From Lacrimispora indolis DSM 755 (GTDB lineage: Bacteria; Bacillota; Clostridia; Lachnospirales; Lachnospiraceae), in NCBI RefSeq assembly GCF_000526995.1, contig NZ_AZUI01000001.1, forward strand, positions 4,816,001-4,880,000: a stretch of 64,000 bases of DNA, given 5' to 3'. Positions 46,732 through 54,287 of the stretch are shown here, piece by piece. The notes beneath the pieces are model-generated. The model had not been told where the DNA came from, ran no database searches, and was given only the letters and a program-made list of their open reading frames with translations. Position 1 is the stretch's first letter, and each line of letters opens with the position of its first letter. The position numbers and the translations under genes are program-made.

Positions 46732-46981
46732 CACTTTCTTAAATCAAAATTTATATGAGTCAATCATTGACTTATGCAAAGAAAACGCCATTGCGAAGAT
46801 TCTGGATCTGACAATTACGGTACATACGAACAGCCATATCAGCAAGGACAGCATCCGGGAATATTTTTCTGAAAGAAAAAATGCGCTTATCGGTGACTGG
46901 ACAAACATTATGGTCCGCAAACAGGAAATAGAACCTCTCACTGCCATCATAGACAGGATCGATGGAGAGAAATTCCAATAA
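46724..46981 (+). CDS. 85-aa protein of unknown function in the hydrogenase operon
   Basis: Starts at ATG 46724, eight bases inside the end of the protease gene, with GGAGG upstream, so it is translationally coupled. The product is soluble, with no membrane helix and no cysteine pair suggesting metal binding. Its C-terminal half carries a DWTNIMVRKQEIEPLTAIIDRIDGE motif. It was not recognised as HypA, HypC or HybE, although an accessory or chaperone role is plausible from position. Confidence 0.75.
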   Translation: MHDTFLNQNLYESIIDLCKENAIAKILDLTITVHTNSHISKDSIREYFSERKNALIGDWTNIMVRKQEIEPLTAIIDRIDGEKFQ

Positions 46982-47048
46982 AGCAGGCCGCATACTGGCC
47001 GGTAAACTATAGTAACAATTGTATGTTTTTTATTTTTGGAGGTTTTTT

Positions 47049-47525
47049 ATGGAATTAAATTTGTTTTTAGATTACATCGGGAACTGTGTAAGGCAAATTA
47101 ATGAAGATGTGGAAAGGCTTTATTCCGATCAGTACAACAGCAGCACCGTATTGGATCATTTAAGCGGTGAAGTGATTATGCTGGAAAGCCATATCAAATA
47201 TTTCAGCCAGTCAAACCATTTAAGCATGGAAGAAATAGAAAATCCTTATGACATCATCCATGCAAGCCAAAACCAGGAGGAAGGCGCCGTTCCGAGATAC
47301 TTCACTCTGGATGAATTATCAGAATATGACGGCAAGAACGGTGCTCCTGCCTATGTTGCAGTAAACGGAGTGGTATATGATGTTACAAATAATGCCGTCT
47401 GGAGGGGAGACAGCCATTTTGGCCTTAATCCTGGAAATGATTTAACGAGTGAATTTCAGACCTGCCATCCCGGTGCAATGGTCTTAACCAGACTGCCGAT
47501 CGTAGGCTATCTGACTCCCGTGTAA
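47049..47525 (+). CDS. Cytochrome b5-like heme-binding domain protein
   Basis: A 158-aa protein. Residues about 1-75 are mainly helical with no family recognised. Residues about 82-158 match the cytochrome b5/steroid-binding fold: RYFTLDELSEYDGKNGAPAYVAVNGVVYDVTN, then GDSHFGLNPGNDLTSEFQTCHPG and LPIVGYL. The His in SHFG and the His in CHPG are the likely heme axial ligands. There is no signal peptide or membrane anchor. Its position between the protease and the hydrogenase subunits suggests a soluble electron partner in place of the usual HyaC cytochrome b. The ATG at 47049 follows TTTGGAGG. Confidence 0.82.
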   Translation: MELNLFLDYIGNCVRQINEDVERLYSDQYNSSTVLDHLSGEVIMLESHIKYFSQSNHLSMEEIENPYDIIHASQNQEEGAVPRYFTLDELSEYDGKNGAPAYVAVNGVVYDVTNNAVWRGDSHFGLNPGNDLTSEFQTCHPGAMVLTRLPIVGYLTPV

Positions 47526-47533
47526 AGCTGGTG

Positions 47534-48436
47534 ATGAATTTGGATTCCGCAAGCTTTAAATGTCCTTATCAGGAAAGCAGATTAAAAACAACGGAAAGCC
47601 TTGTGAACAGGGTGAGAAGCGACATCAGAAACCGTGTACGTCCAAAGCAGAATCTGGTCTGGCTTGAATTAAACGGATGCACCGGCAATACCATTTCCCT
47701 TCTTGACGGTCAGAATCCGGATTTCCAGTATCTGCTGACTCAAATGAGCAATTTCATATACAGCAACAGTCTCATCGCTTCCGAAGGAGATGAGGCCATG
47801 GAACAGCTGTTCGGCATCATAGGCAGCAATTATATCCTGGCTGCGGAGGGAGCGGTATCTTTAAAGGATAACGGTTCCTATCAGACCATTGGCCGGAGAA
47901 ACGGCAGGGAAATAACGGGATTGGAAGCAGTAAAAAGGCTGGGAGAACGTGCAGCTCATGTGATTGCCGTGGGGGCCTGCGCTTCACACGGAGGTGTGTC
48001 TGCGGCAAGGCCAAATCCTACGCAATGTGTGGGAATACAGGATGTTCTGGGCCGTAAAGTGATTAAACTGACAGGATGTCCCTGCCATCCGGACTGGTTC
48101 ATGGGCACTCTGGCTTATCTCATATTATACGGGGAGCCTCCTCTTGATAACAGGGACCGTCCCCTGATGTTTTACAGTACGACTATTCACGACAGATGCC
48201 CAAGAAGGTCCTATTATGACAATGGTATCTTTGCTGAAAAGCTTGGGGAAGAAACCTGCTTGTTCATGCTGGGCTGCAAGGGGCCGGTTACGGAGATTGA
48301 CTGTCCCATACGTCAGTGGAACGGGCATGTTAACTGGCCGGTAGGAGATGATTCTCCTTGTATTGGCTGTGCCCAGTTTGGATTTCCCGATGCAATGGAG
48401 CCGTTTATCATTTACGACACCATGAGAGAGGAGTAG
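47534..48436 (+). CDS. [NiFe] hydrogenase small subunit
   Basis: A 300-aa electron-transfer subunit with three predicted iron-sulfur clusters. Ligand motifs: proximal NGCTGNT (Cys49), VGACASHGG and TGCPCHPDW; distal/medial IHDRCPRR, LGCKGPVTEIDCPIRQWN and PCIGCAQFGFPD. The residue three after Cys49, normally the second proximal cysteine, is Asn52. No twin-arginine signal precedes the domain, so the enzyme should be cytoplasmic. The start is ATG 47534 (GTG 47531 is possible); the ribosome site is weak, nine bases after the b5 gene. It forms a heterodimer with the large subunit. Confidence 0.92.
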   Translation: MNLDSASFKCPYQESRLKTTESLVNRVRSDIRNRVRPKQNLVWLELNGCTGNTISLLDGQNPDFQYLLTQMSNFIYSNSLIASEGDEAMEQLFGIIGSNYILAAEGAVSLKDNGSYQTIGRRNGREITGLEAVKRLGERAAHVIAVGACASHGGVSAARPNPTQCVGIQDVLGRKVIKLTGCPCHPDWFMGTLAYLILYGEPPLDNRDRPLMFYSTTIHDRCPRRSYYDNGIFAEKLGEETCLFMLGCKGPVTEIDCPIRQWNGHVNWPVGDDSPCIGCAQFGFPDAMEPFIIYDTMREE

Positions 48437-48438
48437 AC

Positions 48439-49815
48439 ATGGCCGAGAAAATAACCATAAATCCTATTACCCGTATCAATGGTTTCATGGAGATTGAAGC
48501 CGACATTGAAAAAGAATCCATTGTGGATGCGAAAACAAAGGGTATGATGTTCCGGGGATTTGAAAAGATGCTTCAGGGCAGAAGTCCTTTTGACGCTGTA
48601 TATTTCACGCAGCGGATCTGCGGGATCTGCTCCACCGCCCATTCCATGGCCTCTGCCCTTGCGCTGGAAGAAGCATTGAACATTGTCCCCTCCCAGCAGG
48701 GAAGGTACCTCAGGGACTTGCTTCATGCATGTGAGTTTCTGCAAAATCACTTAAGGCATTTTTATCAGTTTACCCTCCCGGACTATGTAAAGCTTCCGGA
48801 TGATTATCCGTTGTTTAAAAGAGATCATAATGATTACAGATTTCCAAAGGACATAAATGAAAAAATGGTAAACGATTATTTTGAATCCCTTGAGTTCAGC
48901 CGCAGCGCCCATCAGATGCTTGCCATACTGGGAGGGAAAGCCCCCCACAACCATGGGGTATTTATCGGAGGGATCACATCACCAGTCTCGGCAGATATGA
49001 TCATCAGCATAAAATCTATACTATATGGCATAGGACAATTTATCATGGAAAAAATGATTCCCGATGTCTACACCATTGGAACGTATTATCCGGAGTACTA
49101 TCATATGGGCGGGGGCTATGGGAACTTATTAACTTATGGAAGCTTTTATGATTACAGAGATTTGGGAACGTTGTATGTGGATCCTCTTGTTTTTTCAAAA
49201 GGCCGTACATCCCCTTTTGATCCTGACCTTATAACCCAGGAAGATGAGTATGCATGGTTCAATGAAGAAGATGAACCTGATAGGAGCAAGTCCCAGGCGT
49301 ATTCCTGGATAAAGGCACCGAGATATGACAATGTACCCTATGAGGTAGGACCGCTTGCAAGGCAGTGGCTTTCCGGTGAGTATGGAAACGGGATATCTGC
49401 CATGGACCGGACCATCGCAAGAGCTTTGGAGGCCAAGAAAATTGTGGAAATAATGCAAACACTGATAGACAATTTGATTCCGGGTGTATTCATGCAGGAG
49501 GAATATGAGATTCCTGTGCAGTCGTCGGGAAAGGGGCTGGTTGACACGACAAGAGGGGCCCTTGGCCACTGGCTGTATATTGAAAACAGGGAAATCGCTT
49601 TCTACCAGATCATAACGCCGTCCGCATGGAATCTGTCAACCCAGTCAAACGGGATGAAGGGAACCGGAGAACAGGCTCTCATCGGAACGCCTGTAAACAA
49701 TGTGGAAACACCTGTGGAGATCGGCAGGATCATACGTTCCTTTGACCCGTGTGTATCCTGTGCCACACATGTCTTTTCCGGCGGGAAGCATATGAATACA
49801 ATTCAGATTGTGTGA
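48439..49815 (+). CDS. [NiFe] hydrogenase large (catalytic) subunit
   Basis: A 458-aa catalytic subunit for reversible H2 oxidation. The nickel-binding cysteine pairs are intact: L1 RICGIC (residues about 60-65) and the C-terminal DPCVSCATH. About 14 residues follow that motif, the extension that the M52 protease removes, which agrees with the protease gene in the same cluster. Other family motifs are the N-terminal ITINPITRINGFMEIEADIE and the GKAPHNHGVFIGG segment. GAGAGGAG precedes the ATG, two bases after the small-subunit stop. Hyp maturation genes are not in this window. Confidence 0.94.
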   Translation: MAEKITINPITRINGFMEIEADIEKESIVDAKTKGMMFRGFEKMLQGRSPFDAVYFTQRICGICSTAHSMASALALEEALNIVPSQQGRYLRDLLHACEFLQNHLRHFYQFTLPDYVKLPDDYPLFKRDHNDYRFPKDINEKMVNDYFESLEFSRSAHQMLAILGGKAPHNHGVFIGGITSPVSADMIISIKSILYGIGQFIMEKMIPDVYTIGTYYPEYYHMGGGYGNLLTYGSFYDYRDLGTLYVDPLVFSKGRTSPFDPDLITQEDEYAWFNEEDEPDRSKSQAYSWIKAPRYDNVPYEVGPLARQWLSGEYGNGISAMDRTIARALEAKKIVEIMQTLIDNLIPGVFMQEEYEIPVQSSGKGLVDTTRGALGHWLYIENREIAFYQIITPSAWNLSTQSNGMKGTGEQALIGTPVNNVETPVEIGRIIRSFDPCVSCATHVFSGGKHMNTIQIV

Positions 49816-50012
49816 AGCTCTTCTATAAGAGCCTGTTTTTGATCATTGGGGCAGGCAAGCTGCTGTACATACTGAAGGACAGCCTGGCTATGGAGAATGG
49901 CGGCTTTTCTTTCTAATTCTTTCCTGTCTTCTTTGGTTTTCGGTTGATGTACGATCATATTCATTCCAGGGACCTGATATATACTCTTATTATAATGTAT
50001 GATGTTTCCCAT
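49803..50012 (-). CDS. Small ORF, candidate recombination directionality factor
   Basis: A 69-aa minus-strand ORF converging on the hydrogenase large subunit (13-base overlap of ends) and divergent from the recombinase. Residues about 22-69 are charged and helical (KEDRKELERKAAILHSQAVLQ ...). The ATG at 50012 has AGAGG very close; Met17 (49964) is an alternative. In C. difficile a small skin-encoded protein (CD1234) is required for excision. Size and position make this ORF a candidate for such a factor, but no sequence similarity was established. Confidence 0.5.
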   Translation of the reverse strand: MGNIIHYNKSIYQVPGMNMIVHQPKTKEDRKELERKAAILHSQAVLQYVQQLACPNDQKQALIEELHTI

Positions 50013-50133
50013 GTCCTCTATGTTCGGTAATAGAGGAGGGCTGTTGAATTCCTGGAAAGGTTATGAAGAAAGGCCCTGGCGGCAGCCATTGCTCCGGGGA
50101 ACAGCGTTTTGTTTAATAAGGAGGAAGGTTTGG

Positions 50134-51786
50134 GTGGAGGCCGGAAAAGAACGGTTTGCAATTTATTCAAGAAAGTCAAAATTTACTGGAAAGGGAGAGA
50201 GCATCGGCAATCAGATTGAGCTGTGCAGACAATATATTTCCGCGCATTATGGGGATTGCCTTGCTGACAGCGCCTGCGTATATGAGGATGAGGGATTTTC
50301 CGGAGGAAACTTGGAACGGCCTCAGTTTAAAGCCATGATGCAGGAGGCGAAAAAGAAGAAATTTACGGCCGTGGTATGCTACCGTCTGGACCGGATCAGC
50401 CGTAATATCGGCGATTTTGCAAATCTCATCGAAGAGCTTAACGAGCTTCATATTTCCTTTATTTCTATAAAAGAGCAGTTTGACACCTCTTCCCCCATGG
50501 GGCGGGCCATGATGTACATTGCCTCAGTTTTTTCTCAGCTGGAAAGAGAGACCATTGCGGAGCGCATTCGGGATAACATGCTTGAGCTTTCCAAAAGCGG
50601 AAGATGGCTGGGAGGGAATACTCCCACAGGCTATACGTCGGAAAGCGTGTCTTCCGTAACTATTGACGGCAAAGTAAAAAAGGCCTTTAAGCTTAAGCTG
50701 ATTCCGGAAGAGGGAAAGCTGGTCAGGCTGATTTACGAAAAATTTTTAGAAACAGGATCATTGACCCAGACAGAGACATATTTGCTTCAAAACGGCCATA
50801 AGACAAAATACGGCCGTCAGTTCAGCCGTTTTGCCATAAAGGGCATATTAACCAATCCCGTCTATATGGCAGCGGATCAGGAGGCTTATGAATATTTGCT
50901 GAAAAAAAAGGTGGACCTGTTTGCAGAAAAAGAAGCTTTTGACGGAAGCCATGGGGTGATCGCCTATAACCGCACCCTTCAAAAGGCCGGAAAAACCCAC
51001 GAAATGAAGGATATGAAAGAATGGATTGTGGCGGTTGGGAAACATGAGGGCATCATTCCAGGCTCCATGTGGGTCAGCGTCCAGCTTCTGCTGGAACAAA
51101 ACAAATCAAAAAATTACAGGAAGCCCCGCAGCAATGTAGCCCTGTTGTCAGGGATCCTTTTTTGCGGAGGCTGCGGCGATTATATGCGTCCAAAGCTGTC
51201 TGGCCGGTACAATGACCAGGGGGAGCAGATTTATTCGTATTTATGTACTATAAAGGAAAAAAGCCGTATGAAATGCTGCGGAATGAAGAATGTAAACGGC
51301 AATATGCTGGATCAGATGGTTCTTGAGGAAATCAAAAAGCTATCGGAGGATCATGAAGAATTTCAAAAACAGCTGTGCCGCAGCAAAAGGGCAGTGGAAG
51401 AGAGCAGGCAGGAACTGGAATGGGACATATCCCGTTTAAAGGAGGAGCTTAGGAATGCCGAAGGAGAAATCACAGGGCTGGTGGCTGCTCTTGGGAAAGC
51501 CGGGGGCACTGGGGCGGAAGAATACATCATAAGGCAGATTGACAGTCTGGATAAAAGGAGAGAGGAAATAAAGCAGCGGATATGGACACTTTCCCAGGCT
51601 GCCGGAAGCAATGAGCTTTCCGGCCCGGAGTTTCAGCTTTTAAAGCAGACCCTGTCTTCATTTGGAAATGTAATCGACCTTATGGATGTGCGGCAGAAAC
51701 GGGCGGCAGTCCGGACCTTTGTGGATAAGGTCATATGGGATGGAGAGAATGTCCATCTGTACTTATTTGGCTCAAAGGACTCTTAA
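50134..51786 (+). CDS. spoIVCA: Large serine recombinase (SpoIVCA-like) of the skin element
   Basis: A 550-aa site-specific recombinase. The N-terminal resolvase domain (about 1-150) contains AIYSRKS with the catalytic serine, YEDEGFSGGNLERPQF and CYRLDRISRN. It continues with the FSQLERETIAERIRDNM helix. The recombinase domain (about 170-285) follows, then a zinc ribbon (GGCGDYMRP ... CCGMK) and a C-terminal coiled coil (about 410-500). The GTG at 50134 follows AAGGAGG by nine bases. The gene ends 30 bases before the att site and sigK 3' half, the same position as spoIVCA in Bacillus skin. Predicted to excise the element in the mother cell. Confidence 0.93.
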   Translation: MEAGKERFAIYSRKSKFTGKGESIGNQIELCRQYISAHYGDCLADSACVYEDEGFSGGNLERPQFKAMMQEAKKKKFTAVVCYRLDRISRNIGDFANLIEELNELHISFISIKEQFDTSSPMGRAMMYIASVFSQLERETIAERIRDNMLELSKSGRWLGGNTPTGYTSESVSSVTIDGKVKKAFKLKLIPEEGKLVRLIYEKFLETGSLTQTETYLLQNGHKTKYGRQFSRFAIKGILTNPVYMAADQEAYEYLLKKKVDLFAEKEAFDGSHGVIAYNRTLQKAGKTHEMKDMKEWIVAVGKHEGIIPGSMWVSVQLLLEQNKSKNYRKPRSNVALLSGILFCGGCGDYMRPKLSGRYNDQGEQIYSYLCTIKEKSRMKCCGMKNVNGNMLDQMVLEEIKKLSEDHEEFQKQLCRSKRAVEESRQELEWDISRLKEELRNAEGEITGLVAALGKAGGTGAEEYIIRQIDSLDKRREEIKQRIWTLSQAAGSNELSGPEFQLLKQTLSSFGNVIDLMDVRQKRAAVRTFVDKVIWDGENVHLYLFGSKDS

Positions 51787-51793
51787 GCCTCAG

Positions 51794-51819
51794 GAGCCGT
51801 AAGGTGACTATAGCAAATG
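51794..51819 (+). other. Right attachment site (attR) of the skin element
   Basis: The element half-site 51794-51815 begins GAGCCGT and is the approximate reverse complement of 44888-44909 (15 of 22 positions). It is followed by AA (51816-51817) and then sigK coding sequence. The exact mirror distance of the GAGCCGT/ACGGCTC motifs fixes the crossover on AA. Confidence 0.7.
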
Positions 51820-52184
51820 AAATCCTAATGCTTCTTCGTGCAAATAAAAAATATTCAAAAGAAGTTTCTCTGTTTGAACCGATCGGCGTAGACAAGGATG
51901 GAGAGACTGTAAGCCTTGTAGATGTCATTGAAATGGAAAATAAGGAGACACTGGAAACCATTATTTTAAAGCAGGATATTAAAGAACTGTATGAAGCCTT
52001 TGACAGCTGCTTGAAGGACAATGAAAAAACCATTATCGGAATGAGGTACGGGCTTCATGGAGGAAAGGAATACACCCAGAGGGAGATTGCGGACGTTATG
52101 GGAATATCCAGGTCCTATGTATCCCGGCTGGAAAAAAAGGCTTTGGAGCGGTTAAGAGACGAACTTAAAAAGAATAGTATTTAA
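51819..52184 (+). CDS. sigK: SigK, C-terminal half (interrupted)
   Basis: The 121 residues from EILMLLRANKKYSKEVSLFEPIG to the stop match SigK regions 3 and 4, including SLVDVI and the -35-reading helix-turn-helix YTQREIADVMGISRSYVSRLEKKALERL. There is no ribosome site or plausible start at this junction; an in-frame extension into the element is an artefact of the insertion. Joined to Asn89 of the N-terminal half, it restores the conserved VENEILM sequence of SigK. Confidence 0.93.
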   Translation, partial: EILMLLRANKKYSKEVSLFEPIGVDKDGETVSLVDVIEMENKETLETIILKQDIKELYEAFDSCLKDNEKTIIGMRYGLHGGKEYTQREIADVMGISRSYVSRLEKKALERLRDELKKNSI

Positions 52185-52265
52185 GAAATAGAATCATGTA
52201 AGATATAAGTGCATAAAATTTTGTTGTTTTTAGAAAAACCGGTATTGATCCATTTTTGATGGTTG

Positions 52266-52448
52266 AGAAGAGTGAAAAGTCTGGGAGGCCCGATCAACAG
52301 GGCGTTCCGGACTTCTTTGCTGTTACGAAAAAGTGCGTGGTTTCCGATTCAGAACTGACAGCCAGTTCTGGATCGGAAACCTTCATGGGGGACAACCGCA
52401 GTCGGAGGAGCCTGATACCGTCCTGTTCAGCCGTGGTTGCTGCAGTTT
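52266..52448 (+). ncRNA. Candidate structured RNA of unknown class
   Basis: No ORF. Strong nested pairing is visible: AAGTCTGG (52277) with CCGGACTT (52307) around a GCCC/GGGC hairpin; a 19-bp hairpin with one G-T pair (52339-52357 with 52363-52381); and a further GC-rich pairing region to about 52448. It lies upstream of the opp promoter, so it is not the opp leader. It is either the sigK 3' UTR or a separate small RNA. No known family was recognised. Confidence 0.5.
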
Positions 52449-52461
52449 GAAATTAATATGG

Positions 52462-52490
52462 TTGACAAAAAAACGAAATCATAATAATAT
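52462..52490 (+). promoter_or_regulatory. Promoter of the opp-type operon
   Basis: Consensus -35 TTGACA (52462-52467), 17-bp spacer, -10 TAATAT (52485-52490), about 115 bases before the first gene. Confidence 0.75.
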
Positions 52491-52604
52491 GTTAAGAAGG
52501 ATATTCCATACTAAACATATATGTATAATCCAATATGAGGAATACATGCAGTGCGCAGGATAAGTATCTGAGAAAATTTTTTTTATTTTAGGAGGACGGC
52601 AATT

Positions 52605-54287
52605 ATGAAAAAAATAGTCTTTCAAAAACTACATAAGGTAATTGGGGCCATGCTGGTTTTTGTGATGGTGGTATCCCTTGCGGCCTGTGCAAAGCCAGAT
52701 TCCGGTCCCGGAACTGAGAATCCGGCAAAGGAAAACAAGACAGAGGATAATTCCGCAAAGGGTGAGAGTGGAGAGGATAAGATCGTAAACATCGGAATGA
52801 CTGATTCTATCAGCAGCGTAAACCCATTGTTGATGGATGCGACTGAGATCATGAAGACCTCCACTGCAATGGAATTCCTGCCTCTTGTTGAATTAAGCGG
52901 CAATCTGGAGTTTGAGGGAATGCTGGCTTCTTCCATAACCACAGAGGACAATATTCATTTCACAGTGAATATTGATCCGAACGCAAGCTGGTCTGACGGT
53001 CAGCCTGTAACTGCAGACGATGTGGTTTACACCGTTCTTAAGCTGTCAAGTCCCATCCGTGCCAATGCAAGCATGGCGCTTTATGCCATTGAAGGCGTGG
53101 GCGACGATGGCTTTTCAGAGGAAGGGGCGACGGAAATATCCGGCGTTAAGGCAATTGACAGTAAAACCGTCCAATTTACGACCAAGTATCAGATGGCTCT
53201 TACCACATTCCAGAATACTTATGGACGTTATATACTGACGCTGCCCAAGCATGTTCTGGAGAGCGTATCAGATGAAGATCTGGCAGGCTATGACTGGTTC
53301 AACGCTCCCACAGTAGTTAACGGTCCCTACCGTATCACTTCCGTTGATTTGCAGCATTATGTGTCTTATGAGGCAAATGATAAATACTGGAAGGGAATTC
53401 CTAAGATTAACCGGTTAAATATCAAGATCGTACCTGCGGCACAATTGCTGACCGGGCTGCAGTCAGGAGAGATTGACTTTGTACAGCAGACCACCGGCGG
53501 CGTTCTGCAGGAGGATTATGCCAGCGTGGAAGCCCTTGAGAATGTAACGGTAAACTATGGCGCTCCTGTCACAAATCAGTCGATCTTCTTTAATACTACC
53601 ACAGTAACGGATCCCCGTATACGTCAGGCGATTCTTTATGGGATTGACCGCCCATCCATCATAACAGGGCTTTTAAACGGAAAAGGTGAAGTGGTTGACG
53701 GCTTCCTGTCCAGTGCGGGACCTTTCTATGATGCAAGCCTGACCCCTACTGCGTATAATCCGGAAAAAGCCAGGGAGTTGGTTGCCCAGGCAGTTGCGGA
53801 CGGCTGGGATGCTTCAAGAATATTGAACTTCTATGTAAACAGCGGAGATACCACGTTCTGTCAGGCCGCAGACTATATTGCTGCGAAGCTGCAGGAAATC
53901 GGAATCAAGATTCAGGTAACAACCGTGGACTTATCCAGCTTAATGACTAAGGCTGGAAGCAAGGATTTTGATTTGCTGGCAGTGCAGTATACCTATGCTC
54001 CCGTAGATCCATATCCGGACATTAACTGGTTATTATCTTCCGACGGTTGGACCGGCTACGTAAATGATACCGTAACCCAGGCACTGGCGGCGACTCAGGT
54101 TACCAGTGATGTGAAAGAAATCAGAGAGCAATATCTTAAGATCGATACCGTCATGCAGCAGGAGGTTCCCATGATCTCTGCCTATATCATAAGCGCAATC
54201 GGGGCTGTGAATAAAAGGGTGGTGAATGCGACGCCTGATGTGTATGGTTCTTTTAATAACATTCACCAATGGGATGTGACACAATGA
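52605..54287 (+). CDS. Peptide/nickel-type ABC substrate-binding lipoprotein
   Basis: A 560-aa family 5 extracellular solute-binding protein. A lipoprotein signal peptide ends at the lipobox SLAAC (Cys28), followed by an acidic low-complexity linker. The mature domain shows WSDGQPVTADDVVYTV, NGPYRITS, DPRIRQAILYGIDR and YNPEKARELV. It captures a small peptide or similar solute for the four transporter genes behind it. TAGGAGGACGG precedes the start. Peptide, nickel chelate or sugar specificity cannot be distinguished by eye. Confidence 0.93.
   Translation: MKKIVFQKLHKVIGAMLVFVMVVSLAACAKPDSGPGTENPAKENKTEDNSAKGESGEDKIVNIGMTDSISSVNPLLMDATEIMKTSTAMEFLPLVELSGNLEFEGMLASSITTEDNIHFTVNIDPNASWSDGQPVTADDVVYTVLKLSSPIRANASMALYAIEGVGDDGFSEEGATEISGVKAIDSKTVQFTTKYQMALTTFQNTYGRYILTLPKHVLESVSDEDLAGYDWFNAPTVVNGPYRITSVDLQHYVSYEANDKYWKGIPKINRLNIKIVPAAQLLTGLQSGEIDFVQQTTGGVLQEDYASVEALENVTVNYGAPVTNQSIFFNTTTVTDPRIRQAILYGIDRPSIITGLLNGKGEVVDGFLSSAGPFYDASLTPTAYNPEKARELVAQAVADGWDASRILNFYVNSGDTTFCQAADYIAAKLQEIGIKIQVTTVDLSSLMTKAGSKDFDLLAVQYTYAPVDPYPDINWLLSSDGWTGYVNDTVTQALAATQVTSDVKEIREQYLKIDTVMQQEVPMISAYIISAIGAVNKRVVNATPDVYGSFNNIHQWDVTQ

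Larger units (their letters stand above)
44888..51817 (+). mobile_element. skin (sigK intervening) element carrying a [NiFe] hydrogenase cluster
   Basis: The element is 6,930 bp between crossover points in the shared AATG (44886-44889 and 51816-51819). Evidence: the two flanking ORFs are complementary halves of one SigK, in frame when joined. A large serine recombinase of SpoIVCA type lies at the right end, oriented towards the 3' half of sigK. The inner ends form a 22-bp imperfect inverted repeat about the crossover. The cargo, left to right, is a decayed methyl-accepting chemotaxis protein (minus), a hydrogenase maturation protease, an 85-aa unknown, a cytochrome b5-like protein, hydrogenase small and large subunits, a small minus-strand ORF, and the recombinase. 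No phage structural genes are present, unlike the larger B. subtilis and C. difficile skins. Confidence 0.92.

Noticed and set aside
44622..52184. Two separate sigma-factor genes or a frameshifted sigK pseudogene
   Set aside because: The halves are exactly complementary and in frame at a shared AATG, with a dedicated recombinase next to the junction. A reversible skin insertion explains all of it better than decay.
52266..52448. Riboswitch controlling the opp operon
   Set aside because: A consensus promoter (52462-52490) lies downstream of it, so it would not be part of the main opp transcript.
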